Assembly: GCF_016595505.1 (NCBI RefSeq)
Contig: NZ_JAENIL010000002.1
Location: 1 to 64,000, forward strand
Direction: 5' to 3'
DNA: 64,000 nucleotides
Source: Pelagicoccus mobilis
GTDB taxonomy: Bacteria; Verrucomicrobiota; Verrucomicrobiia; Opitutales; Opitutaceae
Under the pieces are notes generated by a model. That model had not been told where the DNA came from, did not search any database, and saw only the letters and a program-made list of their open reading frames with translations. A program made the position numbers and the translations under genes. Positions 54,000-62,825 of this stretch are shown piece by piece. The stretch's first letter is position 1. Each line of letters begins with the position of its first letter.

Positions 54000-56891
54000 A
54001 TGAAGTACCTAAACGTACTCCGTGGCTGTGCTGTATCCAAAAAGGCACTGCTCGGATCTGCTGCACTATCTCTTCTCGCAGCTCCTCTCTTCGCACAAAG
54101 CGAAGACGATCAAGAAGAAGAGAAAATCCGCATCGTCGGCTCGCGTATCAGCCGTATCGATGCAGAACCGATCGCTCCAGTAACTCGCATGACTGCGGAA
54201 GATCTGGAGAACACTGGCTTCTCTACTGTGGGTGACGCACTTCGTGCGGTTCCTTTCAATAGCGGCCAATCACTCACACCAGACGACGCTTCCAACAGCT
54301 TCACTCCTGGTGCCTCCTCCTTCAACCTCCGCGGCTTGGGCAACGGAAACACGCTTGTACTCATAAATGGGGTACGTGCCGTTCCTTTCTCCCAACCTGG
54401 ATTCAACGGCTTCCAATCCGTATTCGATTTCAATTCGCTTCCAGTGGACGCGATTGAGGAAATCCAAATCCTGAAGGACGGTGGCTCTGCAATCTACGGT
54501 TCCGACGCGGTTGCCGGTGTTATCAACATCGAGCTCGCCAAAGACTTCGAAGGCATGTCTGCCCAAGCTTACTACGGCAACACAGAAGGACACGACAGCG
54601 CCGAGCAGAAGATCTTCTTCATCACAGGTACTTCGAGCGCCAAGACCAGCATGGTCACGACGATCGATTTCTACACTCGCAACTCGGTTAACACCCGCGA
54701 TCTTCCTTTCACTCGCGACGCCGACACTCGTCCACTCGACAAGCGTGACGGTCCCTGGTTCACATTTGATGACGCAGGCGAAAGAATCGACGGTGTCGAC
54801 TGGAGATCCTCTCGTCCTTACCCAGGTCGTTTCGTCGACCCCGCATCAGGCCGGACCCTCACCTTCCCATCGCTCAGTCAAAATCAAGACCCAGCGAACG
54901 CGGTGCCTCCGAGCAACGTCACCGGACACGGTTTCTACAACTATCAGGAAGATATTCTCCTCTTCCCCGAGTTGAAGAACTACGGTTTCTACACTCACAT
55001 CGAGCACGAGGTTTCCGATACGATCACAGCGTACGCAGATCTCTCCTACCGTCACATCGACATCTACAACTACGCAGCAGCAGCTCCTTATTCGACTGCG
55101 GATAAGGGAGACGGCCAAATGCGCATTCCACTCGGAATTGGATACGATTCCGTAGGTGACCCAGATGGACTGATCACCGACGGCGATCGCGTTCTCGCCA
55201 TTGGCAACACACTTAACCCATACAACGACCAAGAGGTAATCCTGAGAAACGTTCCTGGGGCCATGGTTATGCCGGTTGAGAATCCAAACAACCCGTACAA
55301 CCAAGACATCCAGATCACCGGTTGGCGTTTGAATAGCGGCGCCAAGCGTCAGAACGACGTCGTAGTCAACTATCCTCGTATGGTTGGTGGCCTTCGCGGC
55401 GAACTCGGATTCACTTGGGAGTGGGATGCGTACCTAACGTATTCACAAAGCTCCTACGAGAATGCAAACCCAGGTACAGCCTTCGAAAGCCGTCTCCAAG
55501 AGTCGCTCCGTGGCGTTGTAAACCCAAGCACCGGTATCACTGAGTTCTCCAATCCGTTCGGACCAGAGACCGATTGGGTCGGCACCTACTACACTGGCAC
55601 CAACCCAACACGTTCGCAGTTCAACATGTTCCAAGCGTCCGCTAGCGCCGCTGGCGAACTCTTCGACATGCCAGCCGGAGCTGCCTCTTTGGCTGCGGGT
55701 GTTGAGTTCCGCAAGAGCTCCCTGTCTGACACTCGCACGATCGAAAACGCCACAGGCAACATCATCGGTGGTTCAGAAGGCTTCGGCACTGAGGGCGACC
55801 GTAACGTCGTCTCTCTCTACGCCGAAATGGATATCCCAGTCCACGAGACAATCGACATCCAAATCGCTGCTCGCCACGAGGACTACAGCGACTTCGGTAC
55901 CACAACCAAGCCAAAGATCGGCGCGAAATGGCGTCCGCTCGATTGGCTACTCGTTCGTGCCTCCCACTCAGAAGCATTCAAGGCTCCAGACCTAGCAGCA
56001 CTCTACTCGCAAGGTCAGGTAACCTTCACTTCCGGCGGTAAGGTCGACCCGCTTCGTCCGAACGACGCCCCAGAGCAAATGAAGCAGCTCACTCCAGGTA
56101 ACCCGATCCTCGATCCAGAGGAAACCGACGTCGACTACGCTGGTGTCGTCATCGAGGCCGGCAAACTATGGGACAAGCTCGACAACTTCGAAATCGGTAT
56201 CGACTACTTCAAGTTCGACCAGGAGAACCTCCTCACGCAATCAAGCGCGGACACCATCCTAGCGAACGAGCTCAATCCAAACTTCGCAGGCGGCCGCGTA
56301 ATCCGTCAGCCGCTCATCCCTGGCGATGTGGACCCAATCACTGGTGATCCATACACAGTCGGCGTTATCGAGCAGATCACTCGTCCCTTCTACAATGCAG
56401 ACGAGTACACCTACGAAGGTATGGACCTCGACTTCCGCTACCTCTGGGAAACTGAAAACCACGGCGACTTCCGCTTCCAAGTATCCTCAACCGTTCTCTT
56501 CGAAAACCGCACCGTCACCATCGACCAGACAACTGGCGAGCGTGACGACCAAGGTAACCTCGTTGGTGAATGGAATGGCCTCGCTCCAAAGTGGCGTGCC
56601 GCAGGTACCATCGCTTGGAGACGCGAAGACTGGGCAGCATCGCTCTACACCACTTACGTAAGTGGTTTGGATTACGCTACTTGGCCAGCTCCCGACCTCG
56701 GAAGCCACTTCATCTTCAATCCGCAAGTCAGCTACTCAGGTTACTGGGATACCAAGATCACCTTCGGTATTCGCAACCTCCTCGACGAAGAGCCACCACG
56801 CGACATCACTCAAACAAACGGCGGATACCTCTCCGGAGTTTATCCATGGGAGCCTCGCTTCTTCTTCCTCCGTTTCGAGCGTGATTTCTAG
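54000..56891 (+). CDS. TonB-dependent outer-membrane receptor
   Basis: The protein has a signal peptide (to about residue 34, ...AAPLFAQS) followed by an acidic linker and a TonB-box-like segment (EEKIRIVGSR). The plug has NLRGLGNGNTLVLINGVR and IEEIQILKDGGSAIYGSDAVAGVINIEL. The barrel ends in FFLRFERDF with a terminal Phe. No SusD is adjacent. The length, 963 residues, is usual. Codon use is like that of rpsO and pnp, so high expression is likely. An S9 peptidase and a full TonB energising set lie downstream, so a peptide substrate is the best guess. Confidence 0.94.
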   Translation: MKYLNVLRGCAVSKKALLGSAALSLLAAPLFAQSEDDQEEEKIRIVGSRISRIDAEPIAPVTRMTAEDLENTGFSTVGDALRAVPFNSGQSLTPDDASNSFTPGASSFNLRGLGNGNTLVLINGVRAVPFSQPGFNGFQSVFDFNSLPVDAIEEIQILKDGGSAIYGSDAVAGVINIELAKDFEGMSAQAYYGNTEGHDSAEQKIFFITGTSSAKTSMVTTIDFYTRNSVNTRDLPFTRDADTRPLDKRDGPWFTFDDAGERIDGVDWRSSRPYPGRFVDPASGRTLTFPSLSQNQDPANAVPPSNVTGHGFYNYQEDILLFPELKNYGFYTHIEHEVSDTITAYADLSYRHIDIYNYAAAAPYSTADKGDGQMRIPLGIGYDSVGDPDGLITDGDRVLAIGNTLNPYNDQEVILRNVPGAMVMPVENPNNPYNQDIQITGWRLNSGAKRQNDVVVNYPRMVGGLRGELGFTWEWDAYLTYSQSSYENANPGTAFESRLQESLRGVVNPSTGITEFSNPFGPETDWVGTYYTGTNPTRSQFNMFQASASAAGELFDMPAGAASLAAGVEFRKSSLSDTRTIENATGNIIGGSEGFGTEGDRNVVSLYAEMDIPVHETIDIQIAARHEDYSDFGTTTKPKIGAKWRPLDWLLVRASHSEAFKAPDLAALYSQGQVTFTSGGKVDPLRPNDAPEQMKQLTPGNPILDPEETDVDYAGVVIEAGKLWDKLDNFEIGIDYFKFDQENLLTQSSADTILANELNPNFAGGRVIRQPLIPGDVDPITGDPYTVGVIEQITRPFYNADEYTYEGMDLDFRYLWETENHGDFRFQVSSTVLFENRTVTIDQTTGERDDQGNLVGEWNGLAPKWRAAGTIAWRREDWAASLYTTYVSGLDYATWPAPDLGSHFIFNPQVSYSGYWDTKITFGIRNLLDEEPPRDITQTNGGYLSGVYPWEPRFFFLRFERDF

Positions 56892-56923
56892 TCGAACCTT
56901 GCCGACTTAAAGCAACTTAACGG

Positions 56924-56960
56924 GAACCTCGCTGTCGTATCGCGGCGGCGAGGTTCTTTT
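56924..56960 (+). terminator. Intrinsic terminator after the TonB receptor
   Basis: GAACCTCGC and GCGAGGTTC form a 9-bp stem across a 15-base loop, followed by TTTT. Confidence 0.85.
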
Positions 56961-57063
56961 CTTGTGAGCCCTTCTCGGCCAAAATCACGAGTAACAACAA
57001 CATACGCAACCTGCGGCAAACTTAAGCACAAATAGGCAACTCCCAAATTACTGATTCGAGACC

Positions 57064-58971
57064 ATGCTGCGCGCCCACATCATCGCTTTCATCGCAATCC
57101 CATTCCTCGCTTTTTCAAAGCCCATTCCCGTTGAAGACCTTTTTCGAAACTCAGAATTCGTCGGCTTCCAGATATCGCCTGACGGCACTCACGTAGCAGC
57201 CCTCGGCGAATGGGAAGACCGATACAACCTCTTTGTATTCAATCTAGAGACCGGACAGCCACGTCGCCTGACAGAGATGAAACGCAATAACGTTGGCGGT
57301 ATCGTGTGGGCCAGCAACGACCGCATCATCTACCGAATGGATGAGGACGGCAACGAGACCTTTGGCATGTTTGCCATCGATAAGGACGGGGGCAATCCGC
57401 AGATTCTCGTACCCACAGTCCAGTCACAGTCCAAAATCAAACTTCGGATCACCTCCATCATCGATCTGCTCGAAGACGACCCAGACCACATTCTCGTTTC
57501 CAGCAACGACAAGCATCAGGACTACCCGGACGTCTACCTGATGAACATTCAGAAGGAGCAACGCAAAAAGATCGTTCTCTCGAACCCAGGAAAAGTGGTT
57601 GGATGGATGACAGACCAGGAAGGCAATGTCCGCATCGGAATAGTGTCCGACCAAGCCTCTAAGACAGACAGCATCATTTACAGAGAAAACGAGAAGGCAG
57701 ATTGGGAGAAACTAGCCACCTTTCCGAAAAACAGCCCCAATTGGCTGCCAGCAGCATTCGATCACGATGGCAAGACGCTCTACATCGCTTCAAATCTCAC
57801 CACCGACAAGCGAGGCATCTACAAATACGATCTCGAGAAACGTGAGATCGGTTCCCTCATATTCGAAGACGACGAGTATGACTCCTCAGGCCTGATCTAC
57901 TCCGATTACCGAAAAGCTCCGATCGGAGTCCGTTATTCAAAGGAGAAAGCCACCACCAAATGGTTCGATGAAGAGAAGGAGGTCATCCAGGAGATCATCG
58001 ACAACACCTTGCCCGACACGATCAACTTGATCAACAGCATGCCTGACGACGAAAGTAAGTTCGTCGTAGCCTCGTTCTCTGACGTCCAACCGGTCTTCTA
58101 CACTCTATTCTCAATAGAGAACGGCTCCCTCCAAAGAACCCCACTCGGATTCAGCCGTAAATGGCAGAAACCTGAGACAATGGCCAATACTCAGCCGATC
58201 ACCTACCAAGCGCGTGACGGCTTGACCATCCACGGCTACTTCACCCTTCCGAAAGACTACAATCCGAAGAAAAAGTGTGGCCTGATAGTCTACCCACATG
58301 GAGGTCCCTGGGCCCGCGACAATTGGGGTTTCGATCCCTCCATACAATTCTTCGCTAGCCGAGGCTTTGCCGTTCTGCAAATGAACTTCCGCTGCTCAGA
58401 GGGCTACGGATTAGAGCACCTTAATGCCGGCAACAAGAAATGGGGCGAGGAAATGCAGTACGACGTGGTCGACGGATTGAAATGGGCTCTCGAAAACGCC
58501 AATATCGACGAGAAGCGAGTTGGGATCTACGGAGGCAGCTACGGCGGTTACACCGTCATGTCTCAAGTCACTCAGTTCCCCGAACTGTATAGTTTCGGTA
58601 TCAACGTAGTCGGAGTTGTAGATCTCTACGAGCAAATCGAGTTCTACAAAGAGAGGGATCGCGACGAAGCAGTAGACTTTTACCACCGCACCATTGGTCA
58701 CACAAAAGAAGACCGTGAACTGCTGGAAAAACACTCCCCTATCAATTACATCGAGAACATCGATGACCCGATCTTTATCATTCACGGCGTAAGAGACCCC
58801 CGCGTCTCCATCGCTCAAGCCCGCATGCTACGCGCCGCTATGAAGAAACATGGTAAAAAACATGAATGGCTGGTAAAAACAGACGAAGGGCACGGCTTTA
58901 GAAAAGAAGAGAATCGCATCGAGGAATTCGAAAAAATAGAAAAATTCATAAAACCTTGGACCAAGCTCTAA
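57064..58971 (+). CDS. Exported S9-family peptidase (acylaminoacyl/prolyl oligopeptidase type)
   Basis: The protein has an N-terminal signal peptide (MLRAHIIAFIAIPFLAFSKP). The propeller region fills about residues 25-360. The C-terminal alpha/beta-hydrolase domain has the nucleophile Ser492 in GGSYGG, Asp578 in HGVRDPRVS and His610 in DEGHGF. The family cleaves short peptides, with a preference that depends on the subfamily. It is 52-73 bp upstream of the DUF3450-TtpC-ExbB-ExbD-TonB set with no terminator between, so it may be co-expressed. It fits a role in breaking peptides taken up by the receptor. Confidence 0.93.
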   Translation: MLRAHIIAFIAIPFLAFSKPIPVEDLFRNSEFVGFQISPDGTHVAALGEWEDRYNLFVFNLETGQPRRLTEMKRNNVGGIVWASNDRIIYRMDEDGNETFGMFAIDKDGGNPQILVPTVQSQSKIKLRITSIIDLLEDDPDHILVSSNDKHQDYPDVYLMNIQKEQRKKIVLSNPGKVVGWMTDQEGNVRIGIVSDQASKTDSIIYRENEKADWEKLATFPKNSPNWLPAAFDHDGKTLYIASNLTTDKRGIYKYDLEKREIGSLIFEDDEYDSSGLIYSDYRKAPIGVRYSKEKATTKWFDEEKEVIQEIIDNTLPDTINLINSMPDDESKFVVASFSDVQPVFYTLFSIENGSLQRTPLGFSRKWQKPETMANTQPITYQARDGLTIHGYFTLPKDYNPKKKCGLIVYPHGGPWARDNWGFDPSIQFFASRGFAVLQMNFRCSEGYGLEHLNAGNKKWGEEMQYDVVDGLKWALENANIDEKRVGIYGGSYGGYTVMSQVTQFPELYSFGINVVGVVDLYEQIEFYKERDRDEAVDFYHRTIGHTKEDRELLEKHSPINYIENIDDPIFIIHGVRDPRVSIAQARMLRAAMKKHGKKHEWLVKTDEGHGFRKEENRIEEFEKIEKFIKPWTKL

Positions 58972-59043
58972 ACGCCCAGACGCGCCGAGCTTGCTCCCCA
59001 CAATCGCACATCTGCACGCACAATGTTGTATTATAAGAAACTG

Positions 59044-59829
59044 ATGACAACTAGCCGCCGATTCAGAGTCGCCGCTACTCTGTTGCTCCTAGGCGCCACC
59101 AGCGCCGCATATTCCCAGTCGGACGACACCGCAAAGACACTCCGCGACTCCGTCTCCCTTCAGGAATCGACCAACCGAGCCAGCAACGCCTCCCAAACCG
59201 TAGTCGACCAATACTCGGAAAAGACTCGCACGCTCCTCGACGAATATCGACTCGCCCTACGCGAGATCGAGAACCTCGAGATCTACAACGCGCAGATGCA
59301 GAAAGTCGTCGACTCCCAACAAGAGGAAATGGACTCCCTCACAGTTCAGCTCGATCACCTCGAAGACACCAAGCGCGGCATCGTCCCGCTCATGCAAAAG
59401 ATGATCGCCAAGCTCGATGCCTTTGTAAAAGCGGACGCCCCCTTCCTTCCGGAAGAGAGAGCAGCCCGCATCGCCAACCTCGCGTCGATGATGGACTCTT
59501 CCCAGTTCACAGACTCCGAAAAATACCGCCGTATCCTCGAAGCCTACCAAATTGAAATGGACTACGGCCGCAACATCGAAGTCTATCAAGGCGAGCTCGC
59601 TCTAAACGGTACTTCACGCACTGTGGACTTCCTCCGATTCGGACGCATAGGCCTCTACTACCAAACCCTCGACAAAGCGGAAACCGGCCTCTGGAACCCC
59701 GCTACACGCCAGTGGGAAATCCTCGATAACGGCTACAATAGCTCCATCGACAAGGCCATGGCCATCGCTCGAAAACAAGCCGCGCCCGCCCTCACCCGCC
59801 TTCCAATCTCCGCTGCTGAGGAACTCTAA
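59044..59829 (+). CDS. DUF3450 family periplasmic protein
   Basis: The protein has a signal peptide (MTTSRRFRVAATLLLLGATSAAYSQ) and a long coiled coil (about residues 30-125), then a conserved C-terminal part with PFLPEERAARIANL and LRFGRIGLYYQTLD. An in-frame ATG at 59023 would add seven residues. In Vibrio the homologue lies in the TonB2/TtpC locus, next to the same genes. The function is unknown, but position suggests an accessory part of the TonB complex. The next gene starts 2 bp after its stop. Confidence 0.88.
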   Translation: MTTSRRFRVAATLLLLGATSAAYSQSDDTAKTLRDSVSLQESTNRASNASQTVVDQYSEKTRTLLDEYRLALREIENLEIYNAQMQKVVDSQQEEMDSLTVQLDHLEDTKRGIVPLMQKMIAKLDAFVKADAPFLPEERAARIANLASMMDSSQFTDSEKYRRILEAYQIEMDYGRNIEVYQGELALNGTSRTVDFLRFGRIGLYYQTLDKAETGLWNPATRQWEILDNGYNSSIDKAMAIARKQAAPALTRLPISAAEEL

Positions 59830-59831
59830 AA

Positions 59832-61196
59832 ATGAAGTCTTTCATCGCAATCCTATCGCTCGCCTTCGCGAGCCAAGCCATCGCCCAAACGCCTTCCACA
59901 GCCGAAGCCGGATCCCCCTCAGCTCCACTCATCGAGCTGCTCGAACAGATCCGCACGCAACGCGCTGAAGAGCAAAAGGCCAACGCCGAACGCGAGGCCG
60001 AGTTCCTCGCCGATATGAATCGCCAAGCCGAGTTGCTCGCTCAGGCAAAAGCCGAGCTCGCTCGCCAAGAAAAACGCAGCAACGACCTCCGTACCGCGTT
60101 CGATGAAAACGAGAAGACCCTCGCCAACATGGAAACCCAGCTCAAAATGGAGATGGGCAACATTGGCGAAATATTTGGTACCGTCCGCCAAGTATCAGGC
60201 GACGCGCGAGCCGTTTTCCAAAACTCCCTCGTCTCCAGCCAAATCCCCGGTCGGACCGAGTTCGTTTCAAACCTAGCCGAACGCAAGGAACTCCCTTCTA
60301 TCGAAGAACTCGAACGCCTCTGGTACGAGCTCTTCCAAGAAGTCGTAGAGTCCGGACGTGTAGCCAAATACGAAACGAATGTCCTCACTCCTAATGGCGA
60401 AGACCAAACGCAAGAAGTCATCCGAATCGGTACCTTCAACGCGATTTCAGAAGGCAAATACCTCTCGTTTCTTTCAGGAGAAAACAGCCTCTACGAAATG
60501 GCCCGCCAACCACCCTCTCGCTACCTCGACATGGCGAACAACTTCTCCGCGACCAACAAGGACTACGCCCCCATGATCGTAGACCCCTCTGGCGGCACCA
60601 TCCTCAGCTCTCTCACCCGAGCTCCAGACCTCAAGGAAAAGATCCAACAAGGTAAGCTCGTTGGTTACGTCATCATCGGCATCGGCGTATTTGGCCTGAT
60701 CATAGCGATCATCCGCTTCTTCATGCTCACCTTCTCCAATTTCAAGATCAAGAGCCAGCTCAAGTCGGAGACACCATCCGAGAACAACGCTCTCGGCCGC
60801 GTCATGTCGGTCTACAAACGTTACGAAGAGTCGGACATTGAGACACTCGAGCTGAAGCTCGACGAAGCCATCCTCAAGGAGACTCCAAACTTCGAACGCG
60901 GTCTGCCAACCATCAAGATTCTCGCCGCAATCGCCCCACTCATGGGACTTCTCGGTACGGTTATCGGCATGATCCAGACCTTCCAAGACATCACCCTCTT
61001 CGGTACCGGCGATCCCAAGATTATGGCTGGCGGTATCTCCCAAGCCCTCATGACCACCGTACTAGGTCTGGTCGTGGCGATCCCATTGGTGCTCCTACAC
61101 AGCGTGCTATCAGGCAAGAGCGACCAAATCGTTCAGCTTCTCGACGAACGCTCCGCAGGTCTGATGGCGGAACAATCCGAAAAGCACCGCAAGTAA
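59832..61196 (+). CDS. TtpC-like ExbB-family protein with coiled-coil N-terminus
   Basis: The protein has a signal peptide (to about residue 19), then a coiled-coil (about 25-110), a linker, a transmembrane helix (about 275-300) and a MotA/TolQ/ExbB domain (about 340-440) with LLGTVIGMIQTFQDI. The long form with this N-terminus is that of Vibrio TtpC, an extra component needed by the TonB2 system. At 454 residues it fits TtpC. It is followed by a normal-size ExbB, so two ExbB-like proteins work in one complex. Confidence 0.9.
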   Translation: MKSFIAILSLAFASQAIAQTPSTAEAGSPSAPLIELLEQIRTQRAEEQKANAEREAEFLADMNRQAELLAQAKAELARQEKRSNDLRTAFDENEKTLANMETQLKMEMGNIGEIFGTVRQVSGDARAVFQNSLVSSQIPGRTEFVSNLAERKELPSIEELERLWYELFQEVVESGRVAKYETNVLTPNGEDQTQEVIRIGTFNAISEGKYLSFLSGENSLYEMARQPPSRYLDMANNFSATNKDYAPMIVDPSGGTILSSLTRAPDLKEKIQQGKLVGYVIIGIGVFGLIIAIIRFFMLTFSNFKIKSQLKSETPSENNALGRVMSVYKRYEESDIETLELKLDEAILKETPNFERGLPTIKILAAIAPLMGLLGTVIGMIQTFQDITLFGTGDPKIMAGGISQALMTTVLGLVVAIPLVLLHSVLSGKSDQIVQLLDERSAGLMAEQSEKHRK

Positions 61197-61219
61197 AATC
61201 CAAGATCTGGATACATTCC

Positions 61220-61741
61220 ATGCTCTACGATCTTACAGATTCCTTCTTCTCCTTCCTCGATCGAGGAGGTCCCGTCCTGCGGGCGCTGCTATTCGTTAGC
61301 ATCCTGCAGTGGAGCCTGCTTGCGGAGCGATGGTACTTCTTCCTCTTCGTAAACCCGAAGCTGATGAAGCAGACCATCGAAGCCTGGAATCAGCGGAACG
61401 ACAAACGCTCCTGGAAAGCTGGCAAGATCCGCCTCGCACGACTTGCCGAAGTATCGATCGCCCAGACGAAATACCTTAACATCATCAAAAGTCTGGTGGC
61501 CCTCTGCCCTCTCATGGGAATCCTGGGAACCGTCATCGGCATGATCAAGGTATTCGAAGTCATGGCTATCATCGGCACAGGCAGCGCTCGCGAAATGGCT
61601 GGCGGCATATCGATGGCCACCATCCCAACCATGGCCGGCCTTGTCGTCGCCATTTCAGGACTCTTTTTTATCTCCCGACTCGAGGAGCGATCCAAGAAAG
61701 CGATCGAATACCTCGAAGACAATTTAAGCCACGAAGTTTAA
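61220..61741 (+). CDS. exbB: ExbB/TolQ proton-channel protein
   Basis: The 173-residue protein has three membrane helices and the MotA/TolQ/ExbB signature (CPLMGILGTVIGMIKVFEVM). It forms the proton channel that drives TonB with ExbD. It starts 23 bp after the TtpC-like gene, and exbD starts 9 bp after it. Confidence 0.94.
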   Translation: MLYDLTDSFFSFLDRGGPVLRALLFVSILQWSLLAERWYFFLFVNPKLMKQTIEAWNQRNDKRSWKAGKIRLARLAEVSIAQTKYLNIIKSLVALCPLMGILGTVIGMIKVFEVMAIIGTGSAREMAGGISMATIPTMAGLVVAISGLFFISRLEERSKKAIEYLEDNLSHEV

Positions 61742-61750
61742 TTTCAAAAA

Positions 61751-62149
61751 ATGGCAAGAAGACACCGTCGCTCACGTGAGGAAACCGATATCAACATCAC
61801 CCCGATGCTCGATGTCGTTTTCATCATGCTCATCTTTTTCATCGTCACCACCTCCTTCGTCAAAGAGACCGGCATCGAAGTAAACCGCCCGTCTGCCGCC
61901 ACCGCAGAAAAGAAGGAACGCGGAAATATCCTGATCGGTATCCGCGAAACCGGTGAAATCTACATGAACAAGCAGCAAATCGACATCCGCGCCGTGCGGG
62001 CCAACGTCGAACGCTCGCTCGCCGAAAACCCGGAAGGCCAAGTCGTCATCGTGGCCGACAAGGGTTCAAAAACCGGCGTGTTCATCGAGGTGATGGACCA
62101 GGCCCGCCTCGCCGGCGCGGTCGTCTCTGTCGCCGCCGAACAGCAGTAG
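61751..62149 (+). CDS. exbD: ExbD/TolR biopolymer transport protein
   Basis: One membrane helix near the N-terminus contains the proton-carrying Asp in ITPMLDVVFIMLIFFIVTT, the family signature, followed by a periplasmic domain ending in DQARLAGAVVSVA. Length 132 is normal. It partners ExbB. Confidence 0.95.
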   Translation: MARRHRRSREETDINITPMLDVVFIMLIFFIVTTSFVKETGIEVNRPSAATAEKKERGNILIGIRETGEIYMNKQQIDIRAVRANVERSLAENPEGQVVIVADKGSKTGVFIEVMDQARLAGAVVSVAAEQQ

Positions 62150-62153
62150 CTCA

Positions 62154-62807
62154 ATGGGAAGCATCAAACCTTTCATCAAATTCTTGGTTTTCGGTACCAT
62201 CGGCGGCGGAATTTCCGTCGGCCTCTGGATACTCATGCTGAACCTCATCGAGTCCTCCGGCTTTAGCAAAAAGGATTTCGAAGACCCCGGTTCCATCGAG
62301 TTCGTACGCCTAAAACGCGCCGAACCACCCAAGTTCAAGGAACGCGAGATTCCGCAAAAACCGCCCCCACCCAAGAAACCGCCCCCACCTCCCTCCATGA
62401 CCGTTTCCGATATGGAGAAACCGACCAACGAGCCAATGGACATCGATATGCCGAATATTGATCTTCCAGCTGCTGGCGTAGGAGGCGGAGCCTTCATTTC
62501 AAACTTCCAAGGCACCGTCGCTCAAGGTGACCGCGAACGCCTGCCCAAATTCCGCATCGAACCGGAGTACCCGATGAAAGCTCGTCAAGAAGGCATCGAA
62601 GGCTACGTGAAGCTGATGATCGATATCACCGACAAAGGAACGGTAACCAATGTCAGAATCGTCGAGGCCGAACCACGCCGCTACTTCGAAACAGCCGCTA
62701 AAAGAGCCGTGCTCCGCTGGAAATACGATCCTCTGGTCGTAGACGGCGTACCCACTGCGGATTACGATATCTCCGTCCGGCTAGACTTCACATTCGGCGA
62801 CGAATAA
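62154..62807 (+). CDS. tonB: TonB energy-transducing protein
   Basis: The protein has one N-terminal membrane helix (about residues 8-31), a Pro/Lys spacer (KPPPPKKPPPPPS, near 65-80) and a C-terminal TonB domain with EPEYPMKARQEGIEGYVKL and AVLRWKYDP. It links the ExbB-ExbD motor to outer-membrane receptors. Length 217 fits the TonB2 type, and the gene starts 4 bp after exbD. Confidence 0.94.
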   Translation: MGSIKPFIKFLVFGTIGGGISVGLWILMLNLIESSGFSKKDFEDPGSIEFVRLKRAEPPKFKEREIPQKPPPPKKPPPPPSMTVSDMEKPTNEPMDIDMPNIDLPAAGVGGGAFISNFQGTVAQGDRERLPKFRIEPEYPMKARQEGIEGYVKLMIDITDKGTVTNVRIVEAEPRRYFETAAKRAVLRWKYDPLVVDGVPTADYDISVRLDFTFGDE

Positions 62808-62825
62808 CTCGCCCATTTTGAGACC